From the NCBI RefSeq assembly GCF_004122735.1, contig NZ_SDIF01000023.1, positions 1 to 64,000 of the forward strand: a DNA stretch of 64,000 nucleotides, written 5' to 3'. This document shows, piece by piece, positions 34,306-46,300 of the stretch (the first letter of the stretch is position 1; every line of letters begins with the position of its first letter). Below the pieces are notes generated by a model. It ran no database searches. It saw nothing but the letters and a program-made list of their open reading frames with translations, and was not told the DNA's origin. The position numbers and the translations under genes are program-made. The stretch comes from Streptomyces sioyaensis. Lineage in GTDB: Bacteria; Actinomycetota; Actinomycetes; Streptomycetales; Streptomycetaceae.

Positions 34306-37300
34306 GGGCGCATCGGTACGGGACGCGGTGGTGTCGGCGGTGGCGGGCTCCAGGGCGGCGGGGACGACGGCCGCGCGCGGTTCCTGCTGCTGTCCCGCGG
34401 TGTCTGCGACGCGGTCGGCGTGGTGGTCGAGGAGGTGGTCGACCACCCCGTCCAGGGTGGGGTTCTCGAAGAACAGGGTCGGTGCCAGCGAGAGCCCGAA
34501 CTCGGCGTTGAGGGCGTTGGCGAAGCCGATGAACGAGAGGGAGTCGAAGCCGTAGCGGGTCATCTCGGCCGTGCCGGTGATCCGTTCGGCGGGCACGTCC
34601 AGCAGGTCGGACACGCGGGCGATCAGCTTCTTCAGCAGCGCCTTGTGCCGCTGTTCCCGGCCGGCCGTCGCGACGGGCGCGGCGGCGCTTTCGGGCCCGG
34701 CGGAGCGCTCGGGCGCGGGAGCCGGCGGGACCGTCCCGAAGTGATGGGGGTGGTTGTCGAGCAGGTGGTCCACGACCTCTCCCAGGGTGAGGTGTTCGGG
34801 GAAGGGCTTGGGCACGGGCGGAAGCCCGAACTCCGTGGTGAGGCGGCCGGCGAACCCGATGAGCGAGACGGGGTCGAACCCGTACTCGCTCAGCTGCACC
34901 GCGCCGTCGAGCTCCTCCGCCGGCACGCCCAGCACGGCGCAGGCGTGGCCGAGGGCGCGGCCGAGGACCTTCGCGTGCAGGGTGGCGCGGTCGGGTGCGG
35001 TCACCGCCGGTACGGCGCCCGTGGCCTCCGGGGCTGCCAGGAGGGTGGCGTCGAGGCGGGCACGGTCGCCGAAGACGGCCAGGACGTGCGGGTCGCCGGT
35101 GCCGTAGGCGCGTTCCAGCGCCTCCACGCCGTGCGCGGCGCGCATCGGCACCATGCCGACGCTGTCGTGCAGGCGGCGTTCGGTGGCGGCGTCCACCGTC
35201 ATGCCGCCGTCGGCCCACAGGGGCCAGCCGACCACCAGTGTGCGGCCGCGGCGCTCGCCCCTGGCCACCCGCTCGTGGCGGAGGCCGGCGTAGGCGTCCA
35301 TGAAGGCGTTGGCCGCCGCGTAGTCGCCCTGGCCCTGGTTGCCGTACGCCGACAGTGAGGAGAATCCGATGAAGCAGTCCAGGTCGAGAGCGGCGGTGGC
35401 TTCGTCGAGGTGGACGAAGCCGGCGACCTTGGCGGCGAGGACCTCCCGCAGCTCTTCGGCGCTCTTACGGGCAAGGTAGCCGTCGCGCACCACACCGGCG
35501 GTGTGGACGACGCCGTCGAGGCGGCCGTGCTCGGCGACGATGCCCTGCACGCAGGCGGTCACGGCGTCGCGTTCGGCGACGTCCAGCGTCCGGTAGGCGG
35601 CCGAGGCCCCCAAGTCGACCAGTTCACGCAGGAGTTCACGCTGGGCGGGGCCTTCCGGCGAGCGCCCGCAGAGCACGAGGGCGGCGCCGGGCGCCCGTCG
35701 GGCGATCTCGCGGGCGAACAGTGCCCCGAGCCCGCCGGCTCCCCCGGTCAGAAGGTAGACGCCGCCGGCTTTCCACGGCCGGGCCGGCGGGGCGTCCGCA
35801 ACGGCGGTCCACTGCGGCACCCGGCGCTGCCCGCCGGAGTACCGCACGGCCACGTCGTCGGGGCTCGCCGCGTCCCGGCGCAGGCGCTCGCACAGCGTCG
35901 CGGCGTCGACGGGCGTCTCCACCTCGACGAGCTGGGTCAGCAGTTTGGGGTGCTCCATGCGGGCCGTGCGCAGCAGGCCGCCCAGGCCCGCGAGGACCCG
36001 GTTCTCGCCGTCGGCGGACACGACCACCTGCAGCAGGACCTGCCCGTCGCGGGTCGCCGGGACGAGCTGCTGGAGGCGGGCCAGCACCGTCTCCGCCTGG
36101 CGGGTGAAACACCGGGCCGGATCGCCGTCGGCGGGCAATGCGGTGCAGGGCACACCGAGCCCGTCCCGGACCGCCGCGGGGTCGGTCCCTACGAGCCCCC
36201 CGAGCAGCACCTCGTACCGCACCGGCGGACGCGACGCCCGAGTGGGCTCGGCCGGGCGCCAGCCGGCACGCATGAGGGTGAGCGTCGCGCCTCCGGTGTT
36301 CTCCCCGCCGGCGTTGTCGTCACCGGCGGACAGGACGCGTGCGGTGAACCCGAGCAGGCGGACGCACACGTTGCCGTCGTCGTCGCACAGTTCGATGTCG
36401 ACGCGGCGTACGGCTCCGCCACCGTCGCCCGCTGCGGGCCGCACCACGGCCCACCCGCCGGATGGGCTGGGCGCGAGCAGCTGCACCTCCTCCAGGACGA
36501 AGGGCAGTGCCGGCTCCACGGTGTCGGTGTCCTCGGCCAGTGACAGGCCCAAGGTGGCCTGTACGGCGGCGTCGAGCATCGACGGGTGCAGGTCCCAGTC
36601 GGCGCCGTCCCGGGCGGCCTGCGGCAGGCTCAGGCGTGCGACGGCGAGCCCGGCGCCGACGTGGATCCGCCGGATGCCGCGCATGGCCGGGCCGTAGCCG
36701 ATGCCCATGCGGTCGAAGAGCCGGTAGCAGTCGTCGTGTTCCAGAGTGCGCACGTCGCACCGGGCGCGCAGCGCGGCGATGTCCAGGCGCGCGGGTGACG
36801 GCGTCCCGCACCTCTCGATGCGTCCTTGCCCGTGGACCACGGGCTGTTCGCCGTCGGCCGCCGTGGTGATCTCGTAGGTCAAGGCGTCGTCCTCGCCCGG
36901 CCGCAGCGCGATCTCGACCGCGGTCGGCCCGGTGATCCGTGCGGGGCGCGACCAGACGACGTTGCGCAGGCGGGCGTTGGCGGCATCGACGCCCTCGGCC
37001 CGGGCCGCCGCGTACGCCAGCTCCAGGTAGGCCACGCCGGGGAGCACCGGCACGTTGCGCACCCGGTGGTCGTCGAGGAAGAACTCGCGGCCGGTCAGCT
37101 CGACGGCGAAGGACGACGAGCCGGGATCACCGGTCAGCCGGCGGCCTTCCAGCGGCGACGGGGCCGCAACGGGGACCGGGGCGCGTACCGGAGCGGAGGC
37201 CAGGGGCGCAGCGGGGGCCGCCGGACGCGATCCGACCCAGTAGCGCTCGCCCGCGAACGGGTAGGCCGGGAGCGACACGATACGGAAGCCGCCGTCGGCG

Positions 37301-40300
37301 AAGAGCGGGGCGAAGCCCGGATCGTGTCCCTGGGCGAAGAGCCCGGCCAGCTCGGTGAGGCTGTCGTGACGGTCGGGCTCGGTCATCAGGCGGCCGGCGC
37401 GGGCGTCCTCGGCGGGGTCCTGGCGGCGGTGCCCGTCGGGCGCCTCACCGGTGACCACGCCCTCCGCCCGGCCGTCGCGCAGCCAGGTCCGCAGGGCGGC
37501 GACGAGCTGCTCGCGGTCCGTGGCCACGCCCGCCCAGCGGTGGCTGCAGTGGCGGCGTCCGGTGGCCAGGGTGTATGCCACGTCGCCCAGGTCCAGGTCC
37601 TCATGGGCGAGGGCGTGGTCCAGCAGGCGCTCGGCCTGGGCTCGGCGGCCGGCGTCGTCCTGTGCCGACAGGACGATCAGCCAGGCATGCCGGGGGCCGT
37701 GCCCGGCGGTCCGCACGGCGGGGGCCTGTTCGATCAGGGCGTGCGCGTTGGTGCCCGCGGCGCCGAACGAGCTGACGCCGGCGCGGCGCGGACCGTCGGC
37801 GGGTGCGGGCCACGGGCGCAGTTCCGTGTTGACGTAGAAGGGGCTGCCCTCCAGCGTGATCGCCGGGTTGGCCCGGCGGAAGTGCAGCGACGGGGGCAGC
37901 TGCTCGTTCCTGAGCGCCAGCAGCACCTTGATGACGCCGGCCACGCCCGCGGCGAACTGGGTGTGCCCGAGGCTGGTCTTGACGGATCCCAGGGCGCAGC
38001 CTCCCTCGGGCACGTCGCCGAACGCGGCGCGCAGGGCCTCGAACTCGATGGGGTCGCCCAGCGGCGTGCCGGTCCCGTGCGCCTCGATCAGCTGGATGCC
38101 GGCGGGGTCGACGCCGGCGCCCTCGTGGACGCCGCGCAGGAGACGTTCCTGCGATCCGGCGCTGGGCGCGGTGAGCCCGTTGGTGGTGCCGTCCTGGTTC
38201 ATGCCGGAGCCGCGGATCACGCCGTAGACCTGGTCGCCGTCGCGCAGCGCGTCGGCGAGCCGCTTGAGCACGACCACGCCGGCGCCCTCCCCCGGCACGA
38301 AGCCGTCGGCGCGCTCGTCGAAGGTGTGGCAGCGCCCGCGGGCGGACAGCATGTTCGCCCGCACGGCGGACCGGTAGAAGGTCGGCGTGGACTGGACGAA
38401 GACTCCGCCCGCCAGCGCCATGGACGTGTTGCCCAGGCGGAGGTCCTGGCAGGCCTGGTGAATGGCCACCAGCGAACTGGAGCAGGCGGTGTCGACCGCC
38501 AGGGCGGCACCCTGCAGGTCGAGGAAGTAGGAGATCCGTGAGGCGATGACCGAGGAGATGTTGCCCCACAGGGTCTGCGGTGGCGCGTCGTCGCCGATCA
38601 GCTGCTGGTAGTCGCTGGGTGCGCCGCCGACGTAGACGCCGCACCCGCGGCCGTCGAGCCGTTCGCCGGCGTAGCCCGCGTCCTCCAGGGCGTGCCAGCA
38701 CTCCTCCAGGAAGATGCGCTGTTGCGGGTCGGTGTAGGTGGCTTCCTTACCGGACATGCGGAAGAACCAGGCGTCGAAGCGCTCGATGTCGTCGACGAAA
38801 CTTCCGTACTGGCGCGCGGCGCCCGCGCCCAGCTCCTCGTCCAGGTCCCAGCGGGTGACCTCGCCCACCAGGTCGTCGCCCGCGGCGAGGTGTGCCCACA
38901 GGGCGGCGGCGTCGGGCGACTGCGCGAACCGGGCGGCGATGCCCACCACGGCGATGCCGTCGTCGGCCGGGGAGTTCGGGACGACCGGGGCGTCCGGTTC
39001 GTCCGCTGGGGCCGGGAGGGAAGCCGGGACGGAGGCCGGGACGGCGGGCGCTGCCGCGGCGGAGCCGACGGGAGCGGCCGGAGCGACGGCCTCGGCTGCC
39101 GGCCCGCGCAGGGCGCCGGAGGGCCGCAACTGCGGCCCGTACCGGGTGACCAGATGGTCCGTCAGCCGGTCGAGCGAGCTGTGCTGGAACAGCGCGGTGC
39201 TCGGCAGATCGACGGCGAAGGCGTGGTTGACCGCGGCGACGAGCTTGACGCTGAGGATCGAGTCCACGCCGTAGTCGGAGAAGGACGCCTGCGGGTCGAT
39301 CTCGTCGGGCTCCATCATCAGCACGCGGGACAGCTCGGCCAGCAGCAGTTCACCGGCCTGGTACCGCACGGTCGCCTCGTCCGTGTCCGGCGTCCGCTGC
39401 GCGGGGGCCGGCCGGACGGGCTCGGGCGACGGGGCGGGCTCGGCCGACCGAGCGGCACGGCCGTTCGCGGCCTCCGGGGCCTGGTGGCGCCGGCCCGGAG
39501 CAGCGGCTGTCGGCCAGTAGCTCTTGCGCTGGAACGGGTAGGTGGGCAGCGGCGTGCGGCGTACGTCGAGGCCGGAGAACAGCGGCGCGAAGTCGACCTC
39601 TTCGCCGTTCAGGTACCGGGCCCGGGCGCGCTCCGGCGCGCTGTCGCCACGCCCGTCGGCGCTGTCGCCGCGCCCGTCGGCCAGCCAGGCCGCCAGCTGT
39701 TGTACGAGCGCCTCGCGGTCCGCGGCGACGAAGGCCGCGCGGTGGGTGAAGTGGTCTCGGCCGGCCGCCAGCGTGTAGCTGACGTCGCCCAGCGCGGCGT
39801 CGGGTGTGCGGCGCAGGTACGCCAAGAGGTCCTCGGCGCGGTGGTGCAGCGCCTCGGGCTGCTGGGCGGACAGGACGAACAGCAGCTCGCCCTCCGCCTG
39901 CCGGCGCCCGTCACGGGCCGGGGCGTTCTCCACGACCAGGTGGCCGTTGGTGCCGCTGAAGCCGAACGCGCTCAGGGCGGCGACGCGCTTGCCCTGGCCG
40001 TTGGGCTGCCACGGCCGCAGCGTGGTGTTCACGTGGAAGGGGCTTTCGGTGAGTCGGATCGCGGGGTTGGTCTCGTAGTGGTGGAGGGACGGCGGGATCT
40101 GACCGTGGCGCAGGGCGAGCACGACCTTGAGCAGGGAAGCCACGCCCGCGGCGGAGGTGGTGTGACCGAGGTTCGTCTTGATCGAGCCGAGTGCGCAGGT
40201 GTCGCTGCCGCCGGCCGTGCCGAACGCGCCGACCAGGGCCTGGCATTCGATGGGGTCGCCGAGCTGGGTGCCGGTGCCGTGTGCCTCGACCATGCCGATC

Positions 40301-43300
40301 TCGGCCGGGTCGATGCCGAATTCGGTGTGCACCTGGCGGATGAGGCGTTCCTGCGACAGGGCGCTGGGGGCGGTGATGCCGTTGGTCGCCCCGTCCTGGT
40401 TGACGGCGGAGCCGCGGATCACGGCGTGGATGTGGTCACCGTCGGCCAGTGCGTCGGACAGCCGGCGGAGCACCACGACGCCCACGCCCTCGCCGGGGAC
40501 GAATCCGTCGGCGGCGGCGTCGAAGGTGTGGCACTTGCCGGTGGGCGAGAGCATCCCGCCGCGGCCGGCCGCCAGGTAGGTGTCCGGGGTGGTCTGGACG
40601 CTGACGCCTCCCGCGAGGGCCATGTCGGTTTCGCCGCTCCACAGGCCCTGGCAGGCGAGGTGGACGGCGACCAGTGAGCTGGAGCAGGCCGTGTCGACCG
40701 CGATGGCGGGACCCTGGAGGTTCAGGTGGTAGGCGATGCGCGCCGGTACGACCGAGGGCGCGTTGCCCCATGCCGCCTGGGCGGGCGGCGCGTCCTCGAA
40801 CCACTGGGGGTAGTCGCCGCCGGTGCAGCCGGCGTAGACGCCGCACCGGCGGCCGTCGAGCGCGGAGCCCGCGTAGCCGGCATCCTCGATGGCCGTCCAC
40901 GCCTGTTCGAGGAACAGCCGCTGCTGGGGGTCGGTGTAGGTGGCTTCGAGGCCGGTCAGGTTGAAGAAGCGGGCGTCGAACCGGTCGATGCCGTCGAGGA
41001 AGCTGCCCGCGCGGCATGACAGTTGGTCCTGGCTGTAGCCGGAGAGGTCCCACCGTTCGACCGGGCCCACGAGGTCGCGGCCGGCGGCGAGGTGCTGCCA
41101 GAGGGCGTCGGTGTCGGCCGACTGCGCGAAGCGGCCGCTGATCCCGACGATGGCGATGGGCTCGCGTCCTTCGGGACGGTCCGGTGCTCCGGCGGCGTCC
41201 GGTGCGGGCACCGGTGCCGCCGCGGCGGGGGCCGGTTGCGGCCGGTGGCTCTCGGCGATGTGGGCGGCGAGCTGCGCCACGCTGCGGTAGTCGAAGACGA
41301 CCGTGGTCGGCAGGTCGGTCCCCAGCTCCTCGTTGAGGCGCTGGACGAACCGGACGCCGACGATGGAGTCGAGGCCGTAGTCGGCGAACGCCCGGTCCGG
41401 GCCGATCCGGTCGGCGGGCATGCGCAGCGCGTCGGCGAGCGCGGCCAGCACCACGTCCGTGACGGTCCGGACCGAAGCGGAGGCAGGGGCCGGAGCCGCG
41501 GTCTCCGCCGACGGCCGGGAGCTAGGGCTGCTCATCTCGGGCGTTCCGGAGAGCAGGCGCGGGCTGCGGGCGAGACCGTCGCTGTGCGCCACGACGACCT
41601 GCTGCCCGAGCGCCAGGGCGTCCCGCGCCGGGTGGCGGATGCCGGTGAAGCCCTCCTGCTCCAGTACGAGCTGCCAGGCCGCCGGCGACAGCGCGGGGCT
41701 GCCGGGCACGCGCAGTTCGGCGTCGTCGTAGAGCCACCAGCCGTCGAGCAGGCCGAAGGTGAGGTGGTTGACGAGGTAGAAGCCGCTGATCTCGTTGAGG
41801 GCCAGCAGGCCGTTGCCGCGCAGCAGCGCCTTGGCGTGCCGCAGGGCCGGGCGGATGTTGTCGGTGGCGTGCAGCACGTTGGCCGCGATGACGACGTCGA
41901 AGGCGCCGGTGTCGAGCCCTTGGGTGTGCGGGGGCCTGGCCGCGTCGAAGATGCGGTAGGTGAGGTGGTCGCGGCCCGGCCCGAAGGTGTCCTCGGCGTT
42001 CTGCAGGAATGCCGGGGACAGGTCGGTGAAGCAGTACTCGGCCAGGTCGACCCCTTCGCGGGCGAGGCGGTCGAGCACCGGGCCGGTGGTTCCGCCGGTG
42101 CCCGCACCGATCTCCAACAGGCGCAGGCGGGCACCGGGTTCGGCGTCCCGGCGTGCGCGCAGGAAGGCCGCCACGTGTTCGGCGAGGACGGCGTTGAAGT
42201 GCGCGGCCACGCGGTTGTCGCGGTAGACGCCTTCGACGAGGGAGAAACCTCCCCGGGGGAAGAGCACATCGGTGGCGCGGACCCGACCGCACAGGATGTC
42301 GGCGAGCGCGGGCAGGGTCTGGTCCAGCAGGTTCAGCGGTGCCCGCAGATCGGGGTTGGCGCCGGCCCAACGGGGCGTGTGCGCGGTCCAGTCGGCGCGG
42401 CAGGCGTCGGCGTCCCGGGCGGTGGGCGCGCCGGTGCTCCAGCGGCCCTGGCCATCGATGAGTTCGTGCTCGGCGAGCGCGTGCAGGGTGGCCGAGAGCC
42501 AGCCGTCGAACCGCGCGTCGACGCCCTGCCGCTCCTTCCACTCGGCCAGGCCGTGGCGCGGCTCCTCCAGACCCGCCCGGCGCAGCTCGGCGGCGAGGCG
42601 GCGGAGCAGGAACGCGTCGATCTCGCCCGGGACCGGGCTCTCGTGGTACGCGGCCAGGCCGGTGGGCAGAGCGAGGGCCGCGGCGCCGTCGCGGGCCGCC
42701 GCACCGTGCGCCTGCGGGGTCAGCGTCTCCGCGGTGAGCACCCCTTCGACGGGCAGCGGACGGCCGAGGCGCATGAAGCCGATCTGGTGGAGCGGGCCGG
42801 CCAGGAGGCGCTCCAGTGCGTCCATCGCCGTGGCCGGGACGATCGGGGCCAGTCCCATGGAGGTCACGTCGCGCAGGAGCTCGTCGGGAACGTTGCCCCA
42901 GTAGCCCCAGTTGACGACCTTGACCCGGCAGTCCAGCGCCTCGCGCAGGGCGGCGGCGCGCGCGTCCTCGAAGGCGCAGGCCGCCGAGTAGTGCGCCTGG
43001 TGGGAGTTGCGGATGAAGCTCACCAGCGAGGAGATCAGCAGGACGAAGTCCAGGCCGTGCCCGGCGAAGACGTCGGCGAAGTGCACGCACGGGTCGACCT
43101 TGGCCGCGAGGGTGGCCTCCAGCTCGTGCTCGGTCATCCGGGCGAGCGGCGTGTGGCTGAACACCATCGCCAGGTGCACCACGCCGTCGATGCGGCCGTA
43201 GCGGCGGACGACGTCGTCCCGCATGCGGGCGAGCGCGCCGGGGTCGGAGGCGTCGGCGGAGAGGTAGACCGGACTCCGCCCGCCGGCCGCGACCTGAGCC

Positions 43301-46300
43301 GCCTTGGCGCGGATGTCCTCGTCCTCGGCGCGGCGGCCGACCCATACGACGTGTGCGTCGTGTTGCCGTACGAGGTACTCGCTGAGCAGCACGCCGAGGT
43401 CGCCGGCGCCGCCGATGAGCACATAGACGCCGTCGCGGCGCAGCACGGGCTCCGCGGGCGGCTCGGTGGCGGCCACCGGCAGGAGCTGACGGCGCAGCCA
43501 CTGGCCGCCGCGCCGGACCAGCGGGTGCGCGCGGCGGTCGGCGGGCAGCGCGAAGACCTCGTCGGCGACGAACGGTTCGCCGTCGGCCAGGTCGACCGCG
43601 CGGATGCGCCAGTGCGGCTGCTCCTTGGCCAGGCCGCCGAGCAGGCCGTGCAGGCTCGCCTGCGCCGGGTCGGCGGTCCCCGAGCCGCCCGCGTCGAACG
43701 CGCCGCTGGTCAGGAGGGTGAGTCCGAGCCGCTGCTCGTCCCGGGTGAGGGCCAGTGCCTTGAGGACGCGGAACATACTGCGGATCGCTGTGCGCTGCGT
43801 GCTGATCTGCGCCTCGGCGCCGTGCGCGGCGGCTGCGGTCGGGAACTGCATGACGACGTGGTCGAAGTCGCCCAGGGCGGCGAGTTCGTCACGCACCTCT
43901 TCGGCGGACGACGCGGCGGTGTCCAGCACCACGGTCTGCGGGCGGCGGGCGGTCAGCTCCGCGAGGGCGTCCGGTTCGAGGCCGATCGCCACCACACGGG
44001 AGGCGGCGGACGGGTAAGGGCCGCCGCGCAGCAGCCGGACAGGCTCCCAGACGGGGTGCAGGGTGAGGTCGCCCGCGGGAAGCTCGTAGGAGTCGGCCGG
44101 CCGCGCGGGCCGGGCGGGCACGGTGGACGTCGTCGCGGGCGTTGCCTGCACGGCAGGGGGTGGGGCGGGCACGGCGGACGTCGTCGAAGGAGCGGCCTCC
44201 GTGGCAGGGGTCGGGGCGGCGGGCTGCCGTGCGGCGTTCCCGAACGTGGCGGGGATTTCCGCGGGTTCCGGAAGTCCGTCGGTGTACCAGTAGCGCTCCC
44301 GGGCGAACGGGTAGCCGGGCAGTGCGACCTTGCGCGGCTTCGGTCCCTCGGTGTGGAGGCGGGCCCAGTCGACGGCCAGGCCGCTGGTCCAGGCCTCGGC
44401 CAGCGGCGCCGACTTTCCGCGCCGTGCCCAGCGCACGACCGTCTCCTGGAAGTCCTCGTCGGTGAGGAAGTCCTTGACCGCGCCGCCCCGGTCGCCGCCG
44501 GCGTCGAGGTACGCGCCCGCGGGCAGCGTGCTGCCGAGCGCGCAGGCGTCCAGCGCGTCGACCAGTGCGGGAAGTGTGCCGGCCACCACGGCGAACCGTG
44601 CGGTCATCGCCTCGCGGCCGACCTGCAGCGTGTAGGCGATGTCGGGCAGGTCCGCGCTGCTCCATCCCTCCTTCCGCAGAGCGTCGCGCAGCCGCCCGGC
44701 AGACTCGCGCAGGCGCTCTTCGTCGAAGGCGGACAGCACCACGACGACGGTTTCGCCACGGTGCGCGGGCGCCTCGGGCCCAAGGTCCTTCCCGGCGTGC
44801 TCCTCGACGTACTCCTCGACCACGACGTGGGCGTTGGAGCCGCCCGCGCCGAACGAGGAGAGGCCGCCGAGGCGCGGGCGGGTGCCGGTCCTCGGCCAGG
44901 GGGCGGCTTCGCGCTGCAGGACGAAGGGGCTGTCGGCGAAGTCGATGTTCGGGTTGACGCGTTCGGCGTGCAGGGAGGGCACGAGCGTGCCGTGCCGCAT
45001 CTGCAGCAGCAGCTTGGCGAGGCCCGCGATACCCGCCGCGGACTCCAGGTGGCCGATGTTCGACTTCGCCGAGCCGATGGCGCAGAAGTTCCGTGCGCCG
45101 GTGAACTCGGCGAAGGCCGCGTTCAGCCCGGCGATTTCGATCGGGTCGCCCAGCGAGGTGCCGGTGCCGTGCGCCTCGATGCAGCCGATGTCCCGGGGGT
45201 CCACTCCGCCCCGGCGCCAGGCGCTGCGGATGACCGCCGCCTGCGCGAGCGGGTTCGGCACGGTGAATCCGTGCGTGTGGCCGCCGTGGTTCACGGCAGT
45301 GCCGCGGATCACGCCGAGGATGCGGTCGCCGTCGGCGACGGCGTCGGCGAGCGGGCGCAGCAGCACCGCGCCGACGCCCTCGCCGGGCACGTAGCCGTCG
45401 CCGCCCTCGCCGAAGCTGCGGCAACGGCCGTCGCTGGAGGCGAACTGGCCCTCCCCGATCATCAGGTACTTGCCCGGGTGCACCGACAGGTTGACCCCGC
45501 CGGCCAGGGCGACACCGCACTCCCCTCGCTGGAGGGCGGCGCAGGCGAGGTGGATCGCGGACAGCGCCGAGGCGCACATGGTGTCGACGGTGACGCTGGG
45601 GCCGCTCGCGTCCAGGAAGTACGAGACGCGGTTGGCGATGGACGCCAGGCTCCCCGGCACCACGACCGGCTCACCGCGCACGCCGTGCTCGGCGCCGTAG
45701 AGCTGGTACTCGGAGTACATCGCGCCGGCGAACACCCCGATGTCGCCGGCGTCCTCGGCCACCCGGGCGCGGGCGGCGGCGCGCAGGGCGCCGCGCGTGT
45801 AGCCGGCGTCCTCCAGCGTGGTGTGGGCGCACTGCAGGAACAGCCGCTCCTGCGGGTCCATCATGGACGCCGCCTTCGGCGAGATCCCGAAGAACAGCGG
45901 GTCGAACTCGTCGATCCCGTCGAGGAAGCCGCCCCACTTGCTGTACGTCCTGCCGGGCACGCCGCGCCGTGCGTCGTAGTAGCGGCTGTGGTCCCAGCGC
46001 CCGGCCGGGATCTCGGTGATGCTGTCCCGGCCGGCGAGCAGATTCGCCCAGAAGGTGTCCAGGTCGGGTGCGCCGGGGTAGCGGCCCGCCATGCCGACGA
46101 TCGCGATGGCCATGCCCTGCTCGGCGCCGGGCGGTTCGGCGGCGATGACGGGGGCCGGCTCCGGCTCGGCGGCCGGCGCGAGCTGCTCGTGCGCGAGCTG
46201 CTCGTCAGTGAGCGCTGCCCGCGCGCCGCTCAGGCCGACCAGTGCCGCGAGCGCGTCGGGCTGGGTGCGCAGGAAGTGCCGGACCAGGCCGTCGACCGTG

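Noticed and set aside
34760..34990. Reading ACP8a as active through the Ser two residues after the Pro
   Set aside because: Alignment with ACP8b places that Ser at a separate conserved position (DSLSF against DPVSL), so the attachment site itself is changed. I treat it as lost pending experiment.
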